From the NCBI GenBank assembly GCA_963457665.1, contig OY735207.1:62021888-62085887 (forward strand): a stretch of 64,000 bases of DNA. Reading direction: 5' to 3'. Of this stretch, positions 23,655 through 34,721 are shown in pieces. The translations under genes were made by a program, and so were the position numbers. Numbering within the stretch: position 1 is the stretch's first letter; the number at the start of each line of letters is the position of its first letter. This stretch comes from Thysanoteuthis rhombus. Taxonomy: Eukaryota; Mollusca; Cephalopoda; Oegopsida; Thysanoteuthidae. Below the pieces are notes generated by a model, which ran no database searches, was not told where the DNA came from, and worked only from the letters and a program-made list of their open reading frames with translations.

Positions 23655-23955
23655 TAACCGTTGCATTTACAAAAACTGAGTGAGTCATTTTTCAAATCTC
23701 AAGCAAAGTTTATTGACAAAACATCGAATCACCTGGGTCTGTCATTCCCCTCCACTCACAATACAAATTTGGCAGCCTATGACTTCTCGCTTTTCCCAAA
23801 AGGTTGTCAGACCAAGGACAAGATTAAAGAGTACATGACAAGGCAGCTGAAAGAGGACTTTACAGACTATTTTGTAAAATGGAAAATACACAGGGATAAG
23901 TGTGTGAGGTTCAAAGGGTACTACTGTCTTGACCCAAGTTATGTTTCTGAGTGAC
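23655..23955 (+). mobile_element. Mariner-like transposase fragment with short open frame
   Basis: A 97-codon plus-strand frame (23,661-23,954) includes NTNLAAYDFSLFPKG and, further on, WKIHRDKCVRFKGYY. These are degraded forms of the mariner SPDLAPxDYxLFP and W-x-x-R-x-x-K-C-(V/I)-x-x-x-G-x-Y motifs. Only the C-terminal third is present, so it cannot be active. Its family is close to the relic at 5.1-5.4 kb. Confidence 0.65.
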
Positions 23956-23999
23956 CCATCATCAGGAAGCTAAATGTCGTAAGTATGGACATAAAGAAG

Positions 24000-25300
24000 C
24001 AGGAAAGGGATTGATGTCAAGATCTCTCCCATAGCTGGGCTCCAGTCCACATTGATTTGGTGCTTCTTCGATCCAGCAACCATTTTTCGATAGAAGGAAA
24101 AAGCGGGCCAACAGATAGGAACTGGTAAACGGGTTCCTGCCAGGAGCAAGCTGGCAAGACTGGTTTCCTTCTGGGAGCAAGCTGAACTTATTGGTTTCTC
24201 CCAACCATGATATCATGGAGATACTGGGTGTCTGTTCAAAAAATTGTTGTATGTTGTGGTCAAGACATTTGTCGTAGGAGTCAGGTATGATCTGAACCCT
24301 ATTGGGTCTCTGGGGAAGTATCAGAATTCCTCACCTCCACAAATGGTGGAAGTGAACTTGGCACAATCCTGATCGAACACCAGGTGTGTGAAGTATTATT
24401 TCATCATAGACCCCTTTTCAAGGATGTGATAAGAGTTGAAGTTACACAGAACGGTCTTTCATCTGCAGGCTAAATGTGAACTGAAAAACAAACAGGGAGA
24501 ACATGCTCAGTGGACCACCTGTCTTCAATAACTGGGGCAAGCAGGATATCATTTTCTGTGGCTTTGGGGATCTTATTACTCAATTGGCCATCTTTGGCGT
24601 ATAGAGCTGGAACGCGAGTGGAATGTTCATCTGGAGAAAGAACAGCATCATCTGTGTTTGCAAGAGCAAGAACAAGACTGGCTGCATTCTCAGGAGTGGA
24701 GACCATGCTGGTCTAAAAAAGAGACTACAGGGCCAAAGGAGCAACCATGATCACCATATTCATGGGAAAGACCATTCTTGCTGTGTTGACACAAGAGACT
24801 CTGTTCCTTGTATTGACCAAAGCGACGGCATTTGCTGTTTTCACACAAGGAGCCATGCTTTCCTTGTCGGTGTAAGGGGCTGTGCCCACCGTTTTGACAT
24901 GAGAGATTATGCTCACTGCATTGATGCAAGGGCATGTGCTCGTCTCTTTGCCTGTCTCTGACTCTGGATCCTGGCCATCCCATGTAATAGAACCAGGGCA
25001 ACTAGCTGCTCTGTTCAAGTGTCTGAAGTCCTCAAACTTTGCAACAGACTTGACAGTTTCACAGCTACAGCTTGCCCACCATACTCTGGCTTGGGGTTTC
25101 TGTTAAATCCTGCCATAGATTCCAGAGCTCCCTATACCTCTACCACAACAGCTATGTCCAAGTCATCATCTCAGCTCTTTCCACTAACAACAAATTTTCC
25201 TTTTGAATGAGGGCTGAGTATGCCCGTGTGGTCTGTAGTCCAGCATCAGGTTATGAGTTTGAGCTGGAGCTGTCACTCTGATTCTTCGATCAGTGATAAA
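24000..25300. other. Unclassified repeat-like block with internal short repeats
   Basis: GC-richer than its surroundings, with overlapping medium-length open frames on both strands. Around 24,770-24,950 a roughly 36-bp degenerate unit recurs (CACAAGAGACTCTGT..., TTGACATGAGAGATTATG...), giving periodic C..D.R peptides in one plus frame. No splice-consistent or domain evidence for a gene. Possibly an eroded retroelement. Confidence 0.35.
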
Positions 25301-27345
25301 AAGTTATATAGAGCAATGCATCAATTTAGCGAGATCAAAGGCGCCAATACATAACTGACTGGAGTAGTCAAAATCACATGGGAACAGGTGTCACAGAACC
25401 AGTAGGACAAGAAGGGATGTAATTTCTTTTTTGAAATAAACCAAAACTTTCTCTTTCCAACCTCACTTTTCTACAAATGCCTACATTATAATGCTACGTC
25501 ACGGCAATGGCAAAAAAATGTGTCCATTTCACAATGGATTATGATTGTAAATTGAGCACCACCCCCTAAAAGCAAGTGAAAAAAAAAGACAAATTTTGAG
25601 AGAAAAAAAAAGAAAAAAAAAAAAAAAGGAAGAAGAAAAGCTTCTTTAGAAGGTGGCTACTGGACAACATGTGTAAATTTTCAAAGCCCTATGCTGAAAA
25701 TGTGACCAGGAGCACAGACACAGACAGATAAGTGAAAAGGGAAGAATACCTAGCCATCATGTTCTTTGGTCAGGGTTGGTGATTGTGGATACAGCGATTC
25801 AATATTCGTTCTCATCATATCTATTCAGCAGCAAACAGTTTCATTCAACAAAATTGATAAACCGAAAACTGTGCCTATGTTTTTGTTCAGCATAGTTTTG
25901 CCCAATACAACAGTGGCTGAAAATAATAGGTCTTCAGCTAAGATGAATGTTTTTTTTTGGCTTTAGCTACAAAGACATTGCATCAGAAGCCCCAAGTGCT
26001 CCAGCTAATGTTGTGGAGTCTTGTTACATCTAGGGATAATCTCAAGTTAGAAAGATTTTTCTTGAACTCTTGTGGCCAGATATGACATTGATATTTTATG
26101 CTGAGATCTTTCTGAAGGTGTACTGACTTCATGCAAGGGTTAACAAACTTTTCCTCGCAAAAAAAAAAGCACAACTTGTTTTCAACTAGGATAGACTGAG
26201 TGAAACTGAATTTTAGATTACTCATTCTATCATATTGCATGAACACATTGAAACAAGACTATCTGGTTCAGAGTCAAACACCACTGACAAAAGCCTTTTT
26301 CAAATATTTCAACTTCTATGAAAATATCTTTCCCTCAACTGAAAAAGATCTTTAAATTTGGCCAGTGAAGAGGGACTCAGTAATAAAATAGTATCCAGAT
26401 ATTTTTCCAGATAAATGGCATGAAAATCTAGATAATTCTAGATGCAATTTAGTTATCAACTGAATCCACAGCTTTCCATTTTCTCTTTCTGTTCCTTTTG
26501 TTGATTGTTGACATAGAGATAGAATCTCTCTCTTTATTCATTATTTCAAACTTGACACTTTTTAATCTTAATTGAAAGTCTGAAATTGCTATTGTTGGGG
26601 AAAATAAAAAAATGAAGTCAACTCGATAGGAGTTTGACAACAATCAAGTTGCCAAGAAATAGTTTGCTATTTTTCCTTCAATCAGATGAAACATTATCTA
26701 TCATTAATAATTCTAGACTAGTATTTCCTTCATCTTAATTTTAGTTGCTTTTAGAAGCAACTGATCAGACTGTCAGTCAATGGCCATCTATGAACAGCAC
26801 AGATTCAAAGTAAAGAACAAGTTCTAGGCCAGACTCAAACCTGCATCCTTTTCACCTCAGGTAGACTGCCTATGGATAGCAACTGCTCTATTCATTTAGC
26901 TACTACAGCTTATACCATTGGCAGATTTAATTTACCCGTTAAAATTATCCTCTATTTTTCCATTATGACTATTGTGATAAAAAAAGCTACGAAAATCAAG
27001 GAGAAAGAAATACTAGTAAAAAAATTGATGGCAAACACTACTTTATTTTAAAGGAAGCTTAATCAATAATAGAAAACAAAAACTCAAGAGCTTTCAATGT
27101 CAAGAGAACGCTATATCTCATTAGAAATACGACTACAAAATACTTCCAAGTAATCATATGAAATCTGATACATAACCCTATTTCAGTTTTCACCATCAGC
27201 TACAAGATCACATTTATAATAAAGAAACAAGCCTGACTACTACAGAGTCAATTTTCACTCCTACTTCTATTCTGACTAAAGATAATTAATACGACTTTTG
27301 TATATTTACACACACACACACACACACACATATATATGTATACAG

Positions 27346-27500
27346 GACTTATCAGTTTAGCTCAGTTGGTAAGAGAGCCGCCTTCCAATCACTTGGTTGC
27401 AATTTTGAATTAGGGAAATGGTAATTTTATAAATAGGTTTAGTTTAACATGATGCGATGGACAGTGTTGAGGTTACTCCCATAAATTTAATGAGGATTGT
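27346..27500 (+). mobile_element. tRNA-derived SINE head
   Basis: TTAGCTCAGTTGGTAAGAGA is a near-perfect tRNA box A region, followed by an anticodon-arm-like stretch and a degenerate box B (GGTTGCAATTTTGAAT). The acceptor stem does not close and the 3' part is not tRNA-like, so this is a SINE rather than a tRNA gene. A (CA)n tract (27,308-27,330) abuts it. Confidence 0.5.
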
Positions 27501-28879
27501 TCTTTTGGTTCTTGTTATATGGGGGGGGGTCAACTTCAACATGGACTCAAGTTTGAGAACATAACAAAAATTCTATTGGATTACCATATTAATACTTGCT
27601 GTTCCTGTAGTGAATCAGAATAAACTACAATGTTTAAAAGGTGGAGGCTGAGCTATCTCATCATTAGCATCCATGAATTTATAAAAACTATTATCTCTTT
27701 TTTTAGTTTCTCAAATAATTTCTTTTGATTTGGAAAAGCTTAATTGACATACTTATGTACATTGTGAAAAATAGCAGAATGTTCGAGAACAAGGGTTCAA
27801 CTCATCTCTTGAATTTTAACCAAACTAAACCAACCAACCAGCAACTGAAGAATGCAACTTTGACCTTCAACCATAAAAAGAAATAGCAATTAGTCTACTA
27901 ATGAACCTATTCTCACAAATAAGAAAAGCTAAAAAAGGAAAAAAAAAGAAAGAAGAAAGAGTTATAAATCAACTGAACCAATCTTACGTAATAATCCAGT
28001 ATTGATTCTGATTTCATTATTAAAAAAGAAGCACTTGTACAATTAGTTTCAATAGTTACAGATTGAAGCCAAGCATTTAAGGTTTCAAGTTTCATCTGAC
28101 ATTGTTAGTGGAATCTTATCACTCACCCAAGAGAATGAAAATGATCTCTTTCCAATTTAGTACTTAGAAACTTACAAAATGTGGATACCAATCACATGCT
28201 TTGACCAACCTGTGTATCAACAAATGGGGAAAATTCTACATGAAATTAACAAATTTATTAGAACAAAGATTACAAATTAGTATTTTATGTCAATTAAAAC
28301 AAGAACAAAATAAAAATCACAAAAAGATATTTCCTCTTGTTCACATGATCATTTTTACTTAAATCTTCCTTTAAAGGTTCTGCATTATGATTTTACCTGA
28401 TTCCAAATTTCTTCAGGACTTCAAGAAGGGATTGAACTGAATGATTATTTTCTCATCATTGAAAACATGAATTATGAAATATAATTAGAAAAAGTTTGGA
28501 GAAGTGCACTTGGATTACTATCAGGTCTGAAGCTTTTACTCCATTTTCACTTATGAATGAAGAGATATGATGATGATGATAATAATGCTAATAATGCTAT
28601 CTCGGAGAATTGGCAATTATAAGTGAATCATATAATAGCAATATCATATATTAACATAAATACACTCCAATTAACTTTTTTATAAAAAATGTGATTGTCC
28701 TTGATTAACCTGAACTCACAAGAGAAAAAAAACAATTTTAGCAAATTGTTGACTTTGGAATAAAGTTTATCTTAGAAAACATTACCTTATAATGACTCCA
28801 TTAGGAAGGGAAAAGCTTACATCTAAATACAGAAGTGAAATTATCATTGAACAGCTGTATCCACCAGGTGTTCTATCCC

Positions 28880-29150
28880 TTTTGATATGTGCATGCGTGT
28901 CCCAATGCTCCTGGCCATACCCTTTTGTCTACAGACTTGAAAATTGGCATTCCACTAGATCATTCCTAAAAATTATTTTATTTTTGGAAAAAAAAAAAAA
29001 GCTTTTTGACAGGTTTATTAATAACCTGTAATTTCTAGTGGAAAATGCCAGTGATGTCATGAACATTTTTATTCTACGATGGAATTTTTATATATAAATA
29101 TATATATATATCATACACACATCAAATTTTGACACTACGGCTATTCTATT
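28880..29150 (+). repeat. Dispersed repeat family Q, copy 1
   Basis: Shares long identities with 42,125-42,440: GTCTACAGACTTGAAAATTGG, a poly-A-containing TTTTTGGAAAAAAAA block, GGTTTATTAATAAC, GCCAGTGATGTCAT and AATTTTGACRCTAC, all in the same order. Non-coding, family unknown. The two copies are about 13 kb apart. Confidence 0.75.
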
Positions 29151-29791
29151 ATTGACTGTAGAGGCAAGTTTTAGTCATTAAAACTATGTAAACAAACAAA
29201 CATTCAGGTTTGAAAATATCTTTCCCAATAAATAGTTAACTCTTTGACAATCCAGATACATAGATATACATAAACATTTATCATGCTTATGAAATTATCA
29301 GAAATGAATGCCTTTAGAACACAAATTATATGAAGTTTTATTTTTCATTAATTCCCATCTTACAAAATCTGAAGCCTTTTTTTCCTCATGTAACAGAAAT
29401 GACATACTTTGTGCAGTCAGATGTTCAAATGCTTCAGTGATATTTTTTTTAGTGAAAAAAGAAATAACTAAATTTTATTACTGCAGTATTTTAATGTAAA
29501 TACACCATACAAATTGTCATTATACATTGATTTATTAGAACGGGTTTCATCTTGGTTGTTATGATCATAATTTTTCTGCAACTGTACCTTCTGGCCTTTT
29601 TCATGTGCTTGTCATAACCGGTAATATTCTCGGAATTTCAAACCAAACCCTCAATTCAATCCATGGTGGGTAGGGTATCCACATTCTGCTTCCCATGCCG
29701 GGGAATATCTCGAATCTGTTATTCAGCAAAGATTTGCTAATACATCCTAGGTTTTCTTAACTATGCATGACTGAACTGGAATAACTAATTT

Positions 29792-32605
29792 TCAATCAGT
29801 AGACGAAATAGCATTTCTTTCTGTTTTGGTTGAGTTTTTCTTGAAGGTTTTAAGTAATTTGAGAAGGATTTTCAGTCTCTTCTCTTCGGAAAAACTCATC
29901 CATGCAATCTTAGAAAACATATAACTAGAACATTCATGGTTTAAGTAATGGTTACCTTCTCCAAAAAAAGCTCTTTCAAGATCATTGATTTGAGCAACAA
30001 CTATTTTCTCAAGAGACTCGATCAGGTGACTAAGTTTGACAATTTCCCAATTAATAAACAACTTGAACACATGATCAATACTCTCACAATTATCATTTGT
30101 CCAATTCAAGTTTTCAATCTTAGAAACATTTTGGTAGACATACCTTTTCAGAAGAGTAGTCAATTTTGTAAGATATTTAAATAATCCTTCGTTGTTTCTA
30201 GATAAATCACTTACATATTTTCTAGACTTAATATCAAATTCATCATCATCTTTAGATTCTAAGAGTATGTGGAAGAATAAGTTTTTTATTTCAACAATAT
30301 CACAAGCCTTCAAGCCAATTTTTTCTGATAAATACCTATCCATGTTTTCCTTTAAATGCTTAGTACATAAAGTGAGACTAGAATTCGGAAAAGCCGTTCG
30401 AATTGCTTCAATCAAGGCTGACCCCTGATCACTCCCTGAAGTAATACCTGAATCACGAATAGTGAATACAGTTTCACAATCAGTTAATATTGTTTTTAGA
30501 TGACAAAAAAAGTTCAGATAATTCTCAACTTTTTCATCCCAATGTATAAAGATTGGCCCAATCAAAATAGGAGGCTCTCTTGTTTTTTGGGAGATCAGAC
30601 ATTCAAGCTTGAAAACAGTTATAGTGACATAAGCTGATGACACATTGAAAGTTCTATCAACACCCATATATAACTTTAGATTTGGATTATCAACAATTCC
30701 TTTGACCAGATCGATTTGTTGCTCTGAATAAAGAATAAAGCTAGGTGCTTTTCCATTATGGACTATCATTTTTTTGATGAACATTGAATCCCCATTTTTG
30801 AATTTAGATATTATTTCTTGCAAATCATCAGCAATGTTGTTTTTGTTTCTGAGTGCATTTGATCTTCGTTGTTTCTTAGCATTGTAGAGTTGTTGCAGAT
30901 TTCTTGGTTGGTCATCAGCTGTGAGATTCTGCAAGTTATCAGCATAAACTTTATTAGGACAATCTCTTTTAAGATCATCTTTTAATTTTTCAATCGTCTT
31001 TGGGTTTGTACGGATATATTGACCATCAGCTCGAATGTTGTTGCCATGGGGAGCAGAAAAATTTGGAAATGATCCAATATACTCAACAAATTGATTATAA
31101 AGAAGTTTTTCAGGCAGATCCCCCGATTTTCCAATAATTTGGGTGATTTTCTTTTTATAATCAAATTTCCGAGCTAAGCAACAACTATACGTCCTTATTG
31201 TCAAAATTTTTGTTGGCTGAACATCAATAGTTTTCAATTTTTTACCAGAAACAGTAAAATATTCTCCGTTTTCTTTCATAACCATCCTAAACTTGTCGTC
31301 TATCATTCCAAATTTGTAAGTTTTAGAATAGCCACTTGACCATTGTCCGCAGTCATCGTAATAGCTAGAAACTTTGGATTCCAACCTTCTTTTCACATTA
31401 AATTCATTTTTTACCACAAATGAGATATTCTCTTTGATACCACAAGGAATAGCGTCACCAACAACTTGTGATTTACAAAGCATTTGAATTGCTGACTGGT
31501 TATCAAGGAAGCGACCATTGTTACTAATTGAGAAAGGTATCAAATGTGACTGTAAGCAATTTGTCTTTTCAAAAGGAACATTTTCTAACCCAGCATCAGA
31601 TTTTGCCTTATCTGGCTGTGAAAAATCTGTCATTTTATTTCCATTTTGAACACTGTCACCATAAACAGTTGATAATTCAGACTGTTCAGAATCATCAACT
31701 GATCTACCTTTTTTTGCCAATTTCAATGGAGGTTCATCACAACTACCTGTTTTTTTCATGACATTAGCTGGTGTCTTGTTATCATTGGAATTGTCTGGGA
31801 TCAAAGGAACAAAATGGTTAGGTATCCAATAATCTTCGCTGGTATGGTTGTGACTGGTATACATTACATGTATTTGCTTAGCTGGATTTTCAGGGACAGA
31901 AAAAAAACCATTTGCAAGAAGAAAAGTTTTATCAGAAATTCCATTAATCGGAGGATAGCTTGCCCATATTCCTATATTTAAAGCAGAGCTGAGTGCCATC
32001 ATTGAATATATACCAGCCCAACCATTTCGAGAAGAAACCTCATGGATAGTATCAACATAATCACCTACAATATTAAGAATACCACGAGGCAGACCGTTCA
32101 TAATCTTCTTCTGGTTCAAGGCAAGTTCAACCAGTGCAAGGCAACGCAATCGAAGAGATTGGCTTTCATCCCCATAAAGAGCCAATGAGCAGGAGTTGAA
32201 AAGGCAACTACCATCGGTTGAAGACTTGAATGCAGTAAAGTAATTTTTGGAGCTGTAGCTCTTATAGAGTCCATCAGATTGGATATCAACTTCAGATTTT
32301 ATATTCTTTTTATCCACATCAATGAAAAGGGTTGGTTGTAAAAAAGCTATACAGAGCTTTTCCATTTCTGCAGCTCTTTGAAACACTTCCCAATCACGCC
32401 TGCTTGCTATAAAAAGACGTCTTAGACAATCTTCATAATTGAAACAGAAAGGACAAGAAAACACTTTCTCACTGTCAAATACAGAAGAATTAAGTCCAGG
32501 TGAAAGACACTCAAAATGAAGCCATTGGCTGCAGTCATCGCATTGTACACAATCATTTACACAATTTAACTTACAAATTTTACAGGAATATTCAATATGA
32601 GACAT
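29792..32605 (-). CDS. Intact PHD-OTU-MULE transposase-like protein (937 aa)
   Basis: Single uninterrupted ORF nested in the 5' intron of gene 1 on the same strand. Seen: an N-terminal C4HC3 PHD-type finger (C8, C11, C22, C25, H30, C33, C51, C54); an OTU-like cysteine protease segment with DGSC at 131-134 and a late His in NHFVPLI (H264); a Ser/Asp-rich linker; then a MULE-type DDE region with GVDRTFN (D650), SDQGSALIEA (D726), the C-x2-H pair C747/H750, and E841 in NDNCESIDH. Known: OTU domains cleave ubiquitin chains and MULE DDE domains cut and join DNA. Whether this protein transposes, deubiquitinates, or is a domesticated gene is unknown. No stop, frameshift or missing acidic residue was found. 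Start chosen at the ATG just before the first finger. Terminal inverted repeats were not found by eye. An AATAAA on this strand lies near 29,530. Confidence 0.85.
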   Translation of the reverse strand: MSHIEYSCKICKLNCVNDCVQCDDCSQWLHFECLSPGLNSSVFDSEKVFSCPFCFNYEDCLRRLFIASRRDWEVFQRAAEMEKLCIAFLQPTLFIDVDKKNIKSEVDIQSDGLYKSYSSKNYFTAFKSSTDGSCLFNSCSLALYGDESQSLRLRCLALVELALNQKKIMNGLPRGILNIVGDYVDTIHEVSSRNGWAGIYSMMALSSALNIGIWASYPPINGISDKTFLLANGFFSVPENPAKQIHVMYTSHNHTSEDYWIPNHFVPLIPDNSNDNKTPANVMKKTGSCDEPPLKLAKKGRSVDDSEQSELSTVYGDSVQNGNKMTDFSQPDKAKSDAGLENVPFEKTNCLQSHLIPFSISNNGRFLDNQSAIQMLCKSQVVGDAIPCGIKENISFVVKNEFNVKRRLESKVSSYYDDCGQWSSGYSKTYKFGMIDDKFRMVMKENGEYFTVSGKKLKTIDVQPTKILTIRTYSCCLARKFDYKKKITQIIGKSGDLPEKLLYNQFVEYIGSFPNFSAPHGNNIRADGQYIRTNPKTIEKLKDDLKRDCPNKVYADNLQNLTADDQPRNLQQLYNAKKQRRSNALRNKNNIADDLQEIISKFKNGDSMFIKKMIVHNGKAPSFILYSEQQIDLVKGIVDNPNLKLYMGVDRTFNVSSAYVTITVFKLECLISQKTREPPILIGPIFIHWDEKVENYLNFFCHLKTILTDCETVFTIRDSGITSGSDQGSALIEAIRTAFPNSSLTLCTKHLKENMDRYLSEKIGLKACDIVEIKNLFFHILLESKDDDEFDIKSRKYVSDLSRNNEGLFKYLTKLTTLLKRYVYQNVSKIENLNWTNDNCESIDHVFKLFINWEIVKLSHLIESLEKIVVAQINDLERAFFGEGNHYLNHECSSYMFSKIAWMSFSEEKRLKILLKLLKTFKKNSTKTERNAISSTD

Positions 32606-32769
32606 CGATTGAAAAATTGAAGAAACAGAGCAGCGAACGTAGAGACAGCAACGAGAATTTGAAATTATTTAATTAATAACCACAACTTCTTCGTAGGAGC
32701 ACTTTTTGATTATTTACTTTGCTTCCAGTATTTCATCTCTCAGTAACAATGATGAAATTATACAAGAAT

Positions 32770-33410
32770 AAAGAAGAAATCTAAGCAAAAGTTCAAAATA
32801 AATAATCTAAAAGTAGATTGGTACTAACAGTAGGAATGGAGATGATCAGATAGGTAATAACTTGGTTCAGAGAAATAAAACTAACTATTTTCAAATCATG
32901 AATTTAAAAGAAAAAAAATTGAAAGTAAAATATCTACTTGAATTATGCAAAATTAAAAAAAAAGTGAGAAAATAAAATTGATGATCGGAATGAAGTAATA
33001 ACTTGTTTCATGCTGAAAATAATATTAATGATATAAAACCTGCAATTTTAAAATTGAATTGAAATTTCAAGAAAAGATGTTATCTAGTACATTTTTAGAA
33101 TTGGGAAGGAATCTAGGCAAAACTCTTAAGCAAAATATTATGTAAGAAAATAAAAATAGTACGGGATTATATGGTGACGATCGGAATATAGTTCAGAAGA
33201 CTGATAATGCAAAACCGACAATTTTGAAAATGTGAATTTGAGATCTGAGATATGACCTGATACATAAGAATTCAGAAGGATAGAAAATCTGAGTAAAACT
33301 TTCAAGTAAAAAGTAAAAAATATTTATACACAAAATACAAGTAGAAGAAGAAATGGTGATGATCAGAATAAAGGTTAGTTCAATGAGTCTAACAATACAA
33401 AAAACGACAC
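32770..33410. repeat. Degenerate tandem array upstream of the transposase-like ORF
   Basis: A motif like GGTGATGATCAGAATAAAG recurs at about 32,838, 32,980, 33,172 and 33,355. A second motif, AATCTAGGCAAAACTCTTAAG, recurs at about 32,778, 33,109 and 33,285. Spacing is 140-190 bp. Units are diverged. The array could be sub-terminal repeats of the element carrying the ORF, or an independent satellite. Confidence 0.55.
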
Positions 33411-33991
33411 GTTCCTTTCACGAATTAACATGAAAAATCAGGACAAGAAACGAACATCCTTTGGGATTAATGGAAAACCATAGCATCCATGCAAATAGTG
33501 AATATTCTCGTATATCTAAGGAGTAAATAAAAGGTAAGATGATCCAGTATAAGGGGAAAATAAAAGACCAGTCCACACGTCTTTCTTCTTCTTGACTGAC
33601 TTCTTTATAAAATGGGAAGTCAAGTAAAGCTACAACATCACACACGAACACAAGATCCTCGTAAAACAACATCGATAAAAACAACAAAAACTAAATATTT
33701 CCCCCGGCTTGCAATTTCAATTCACACAAACAAACAAACCATTTTTATCAAGAGGTGATTATTTTTCCTAATTTCTTTTAGTCTCTTCTTCGGGAGAGAA
33801 AAACAAGATTAAATCCGAAACCGCCCGTTTCTCACAAAACGAAAAACCAACCAGCTCAGTTTTAAAATGGCGAGAGCTAGGCTCCACCAAACAAGACAAG
33901 AAAAACTTTCAACTGTAGAGGGAGACCGAATTTAACATAAAGGAAGCAATTACTGATCAGAAAAAAATGCAATTATATTCTTGTGTCTTAC

Positions 33992-34110
33992 CTCAGTATA
34001 CTGCGGCGATGAAGATGAATTTTTTCAAAGGTGATGAAGGTTCAGTGATTTAGTTAGAAGACCCGTCGCTCCGTATTCCTTTCTAGTTGCGGCTAGAAAA
34101 TGGCTTCCAC
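33992..34110 (-). other. ZFAT: Gene 1 5' non-coding first exon (approximate 5' end)
   Basis: A clear splice donor CTGAG/GTAAG ends this exon at 33992, just downstream in gene orientation of CpG-rich sequence. The first coding exon begins with an acceptor at 23265 only 11 nt before its ATG, so an upstream non-coding exon is required. This is the best candidate in the CpG-rich interval. The transcription start is not determinable from sequence, and 34110 is a guess. It implies a 5' intron of about 10.7 kb. Confidence 0.55.
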
Positions 34111-34215
34111 TTTGTTCTCGACATGTAACGTATGCGTATCACGTGACCAGACACCGCGAGCGCGGCGGTGCGTAGTTCGAGCCCGACGAACTGCACACTG
34201 CTGCGAAGCCCTGTT
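34085..34215 (-). promoter_or_regulatory. CpG-rich, TATA-less candidate promoter of gene 1
   Basis: In otherwise AT-rich DNA this stretch is dense in CpG. It carries an E-box in a symmetric context, TCACGTGAC at 34139-34147 (USF/MITF-type site), and a YY1-like AAAATGGC at 34097-34104. A second AAAATGGCGAG lies at 33865-33875. No TATA box is seen at a sensible distance. Position immediately upstream of the GTAAG donor exon supports promoter use for gene 1. A divergent plus-strand transcript is possible, but no plus-strand coding exon is visible nearby. Confidence 0.5.
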
Positions 34216-34377
34216 TTGGGGTTTGTTTGTTTTTTTTCGGTGTTTATTTTCTAACAGTGTAAATAATAAAAGCGACCGACAGCTATCGTTTAAGAATTTC
34301 AATTGAGAAAAATAAATATTCGTCCACTTGAAATACATAAGAAAGCGAACCAAGTACATCGTATTACACCAGTCGCA

Positions 34378-34398
34378 CATACACATACACACACACAT

Positions 34399-34467
<69 letters not shown>

Positions 34468-34558
34468 GACACACATACATATATATATGCATGTGTGTGT
34501 GTGTACACACACATACACACACACAGACACACATACATATATATGCATGTGTGTGTGT

Positions 34559-34589
<31 letters not shown>

Positions 34590-34633
34590 CACACACAGAC
34601 ACACATACATATATATATGCGTGTGTGTGTGTA

Positions 34634-34719
<86 letters not shown>
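34378..34719. repeat. Compound (CA)/(TA)/(TG) alternating tract
   Basis: About 340 bp of alternating purine-pyrimidine DNA, built from blocks of (CA)n, (TA)n, GCATG and (TG)n. A higher-order unit of the form ACACACAGACACACATACATATATATGCATGTGTGTGTGTACAC-like order recurs three times. Self-complementary arms favour cruciform or Z-DNA. It lies 170 bp upstream of the gene 1 promoter. All long open frames here are artefacts of the repeat. Confidence 0.9.

Positions 34720-34721
<2 letters not shown>

Larger units (their letters stand above)
23266..33991 (-). other. Gene 1 5' intron (10.7 kb)
   Basis: Non-coding for ZFAT. In order it holds a 34-bp minisatellite (23,361-23,488), a mariner relic (23,655-23,955), a degenerate repeat-like block (24,000-25,300), a family-R-related piece (25,535-25,750), SINE-like sequence (26,820-26,930 and 27,346-27,500), a dispersed repeat (28,880-29,150), the PHD-OTU-MULE ORF (29,792-32,605) and a degenerate tandem array (32,770-33,410). 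From 25,750 to 28,880 I see no gene. Confidence 0.6.

Noticed and set aside
24470-25210. Overlapping frames of 62-112 codons on both strands
   Set aside because: Both strands are open at once because of low-stop, repetitive sequence; no consistent domain or splice structure.
27346-27420. Possible true tRNA gene
   Set aside because: Box A is good, but box B is degenerate and the acceptor stem does not pair, so it is a SINE head.
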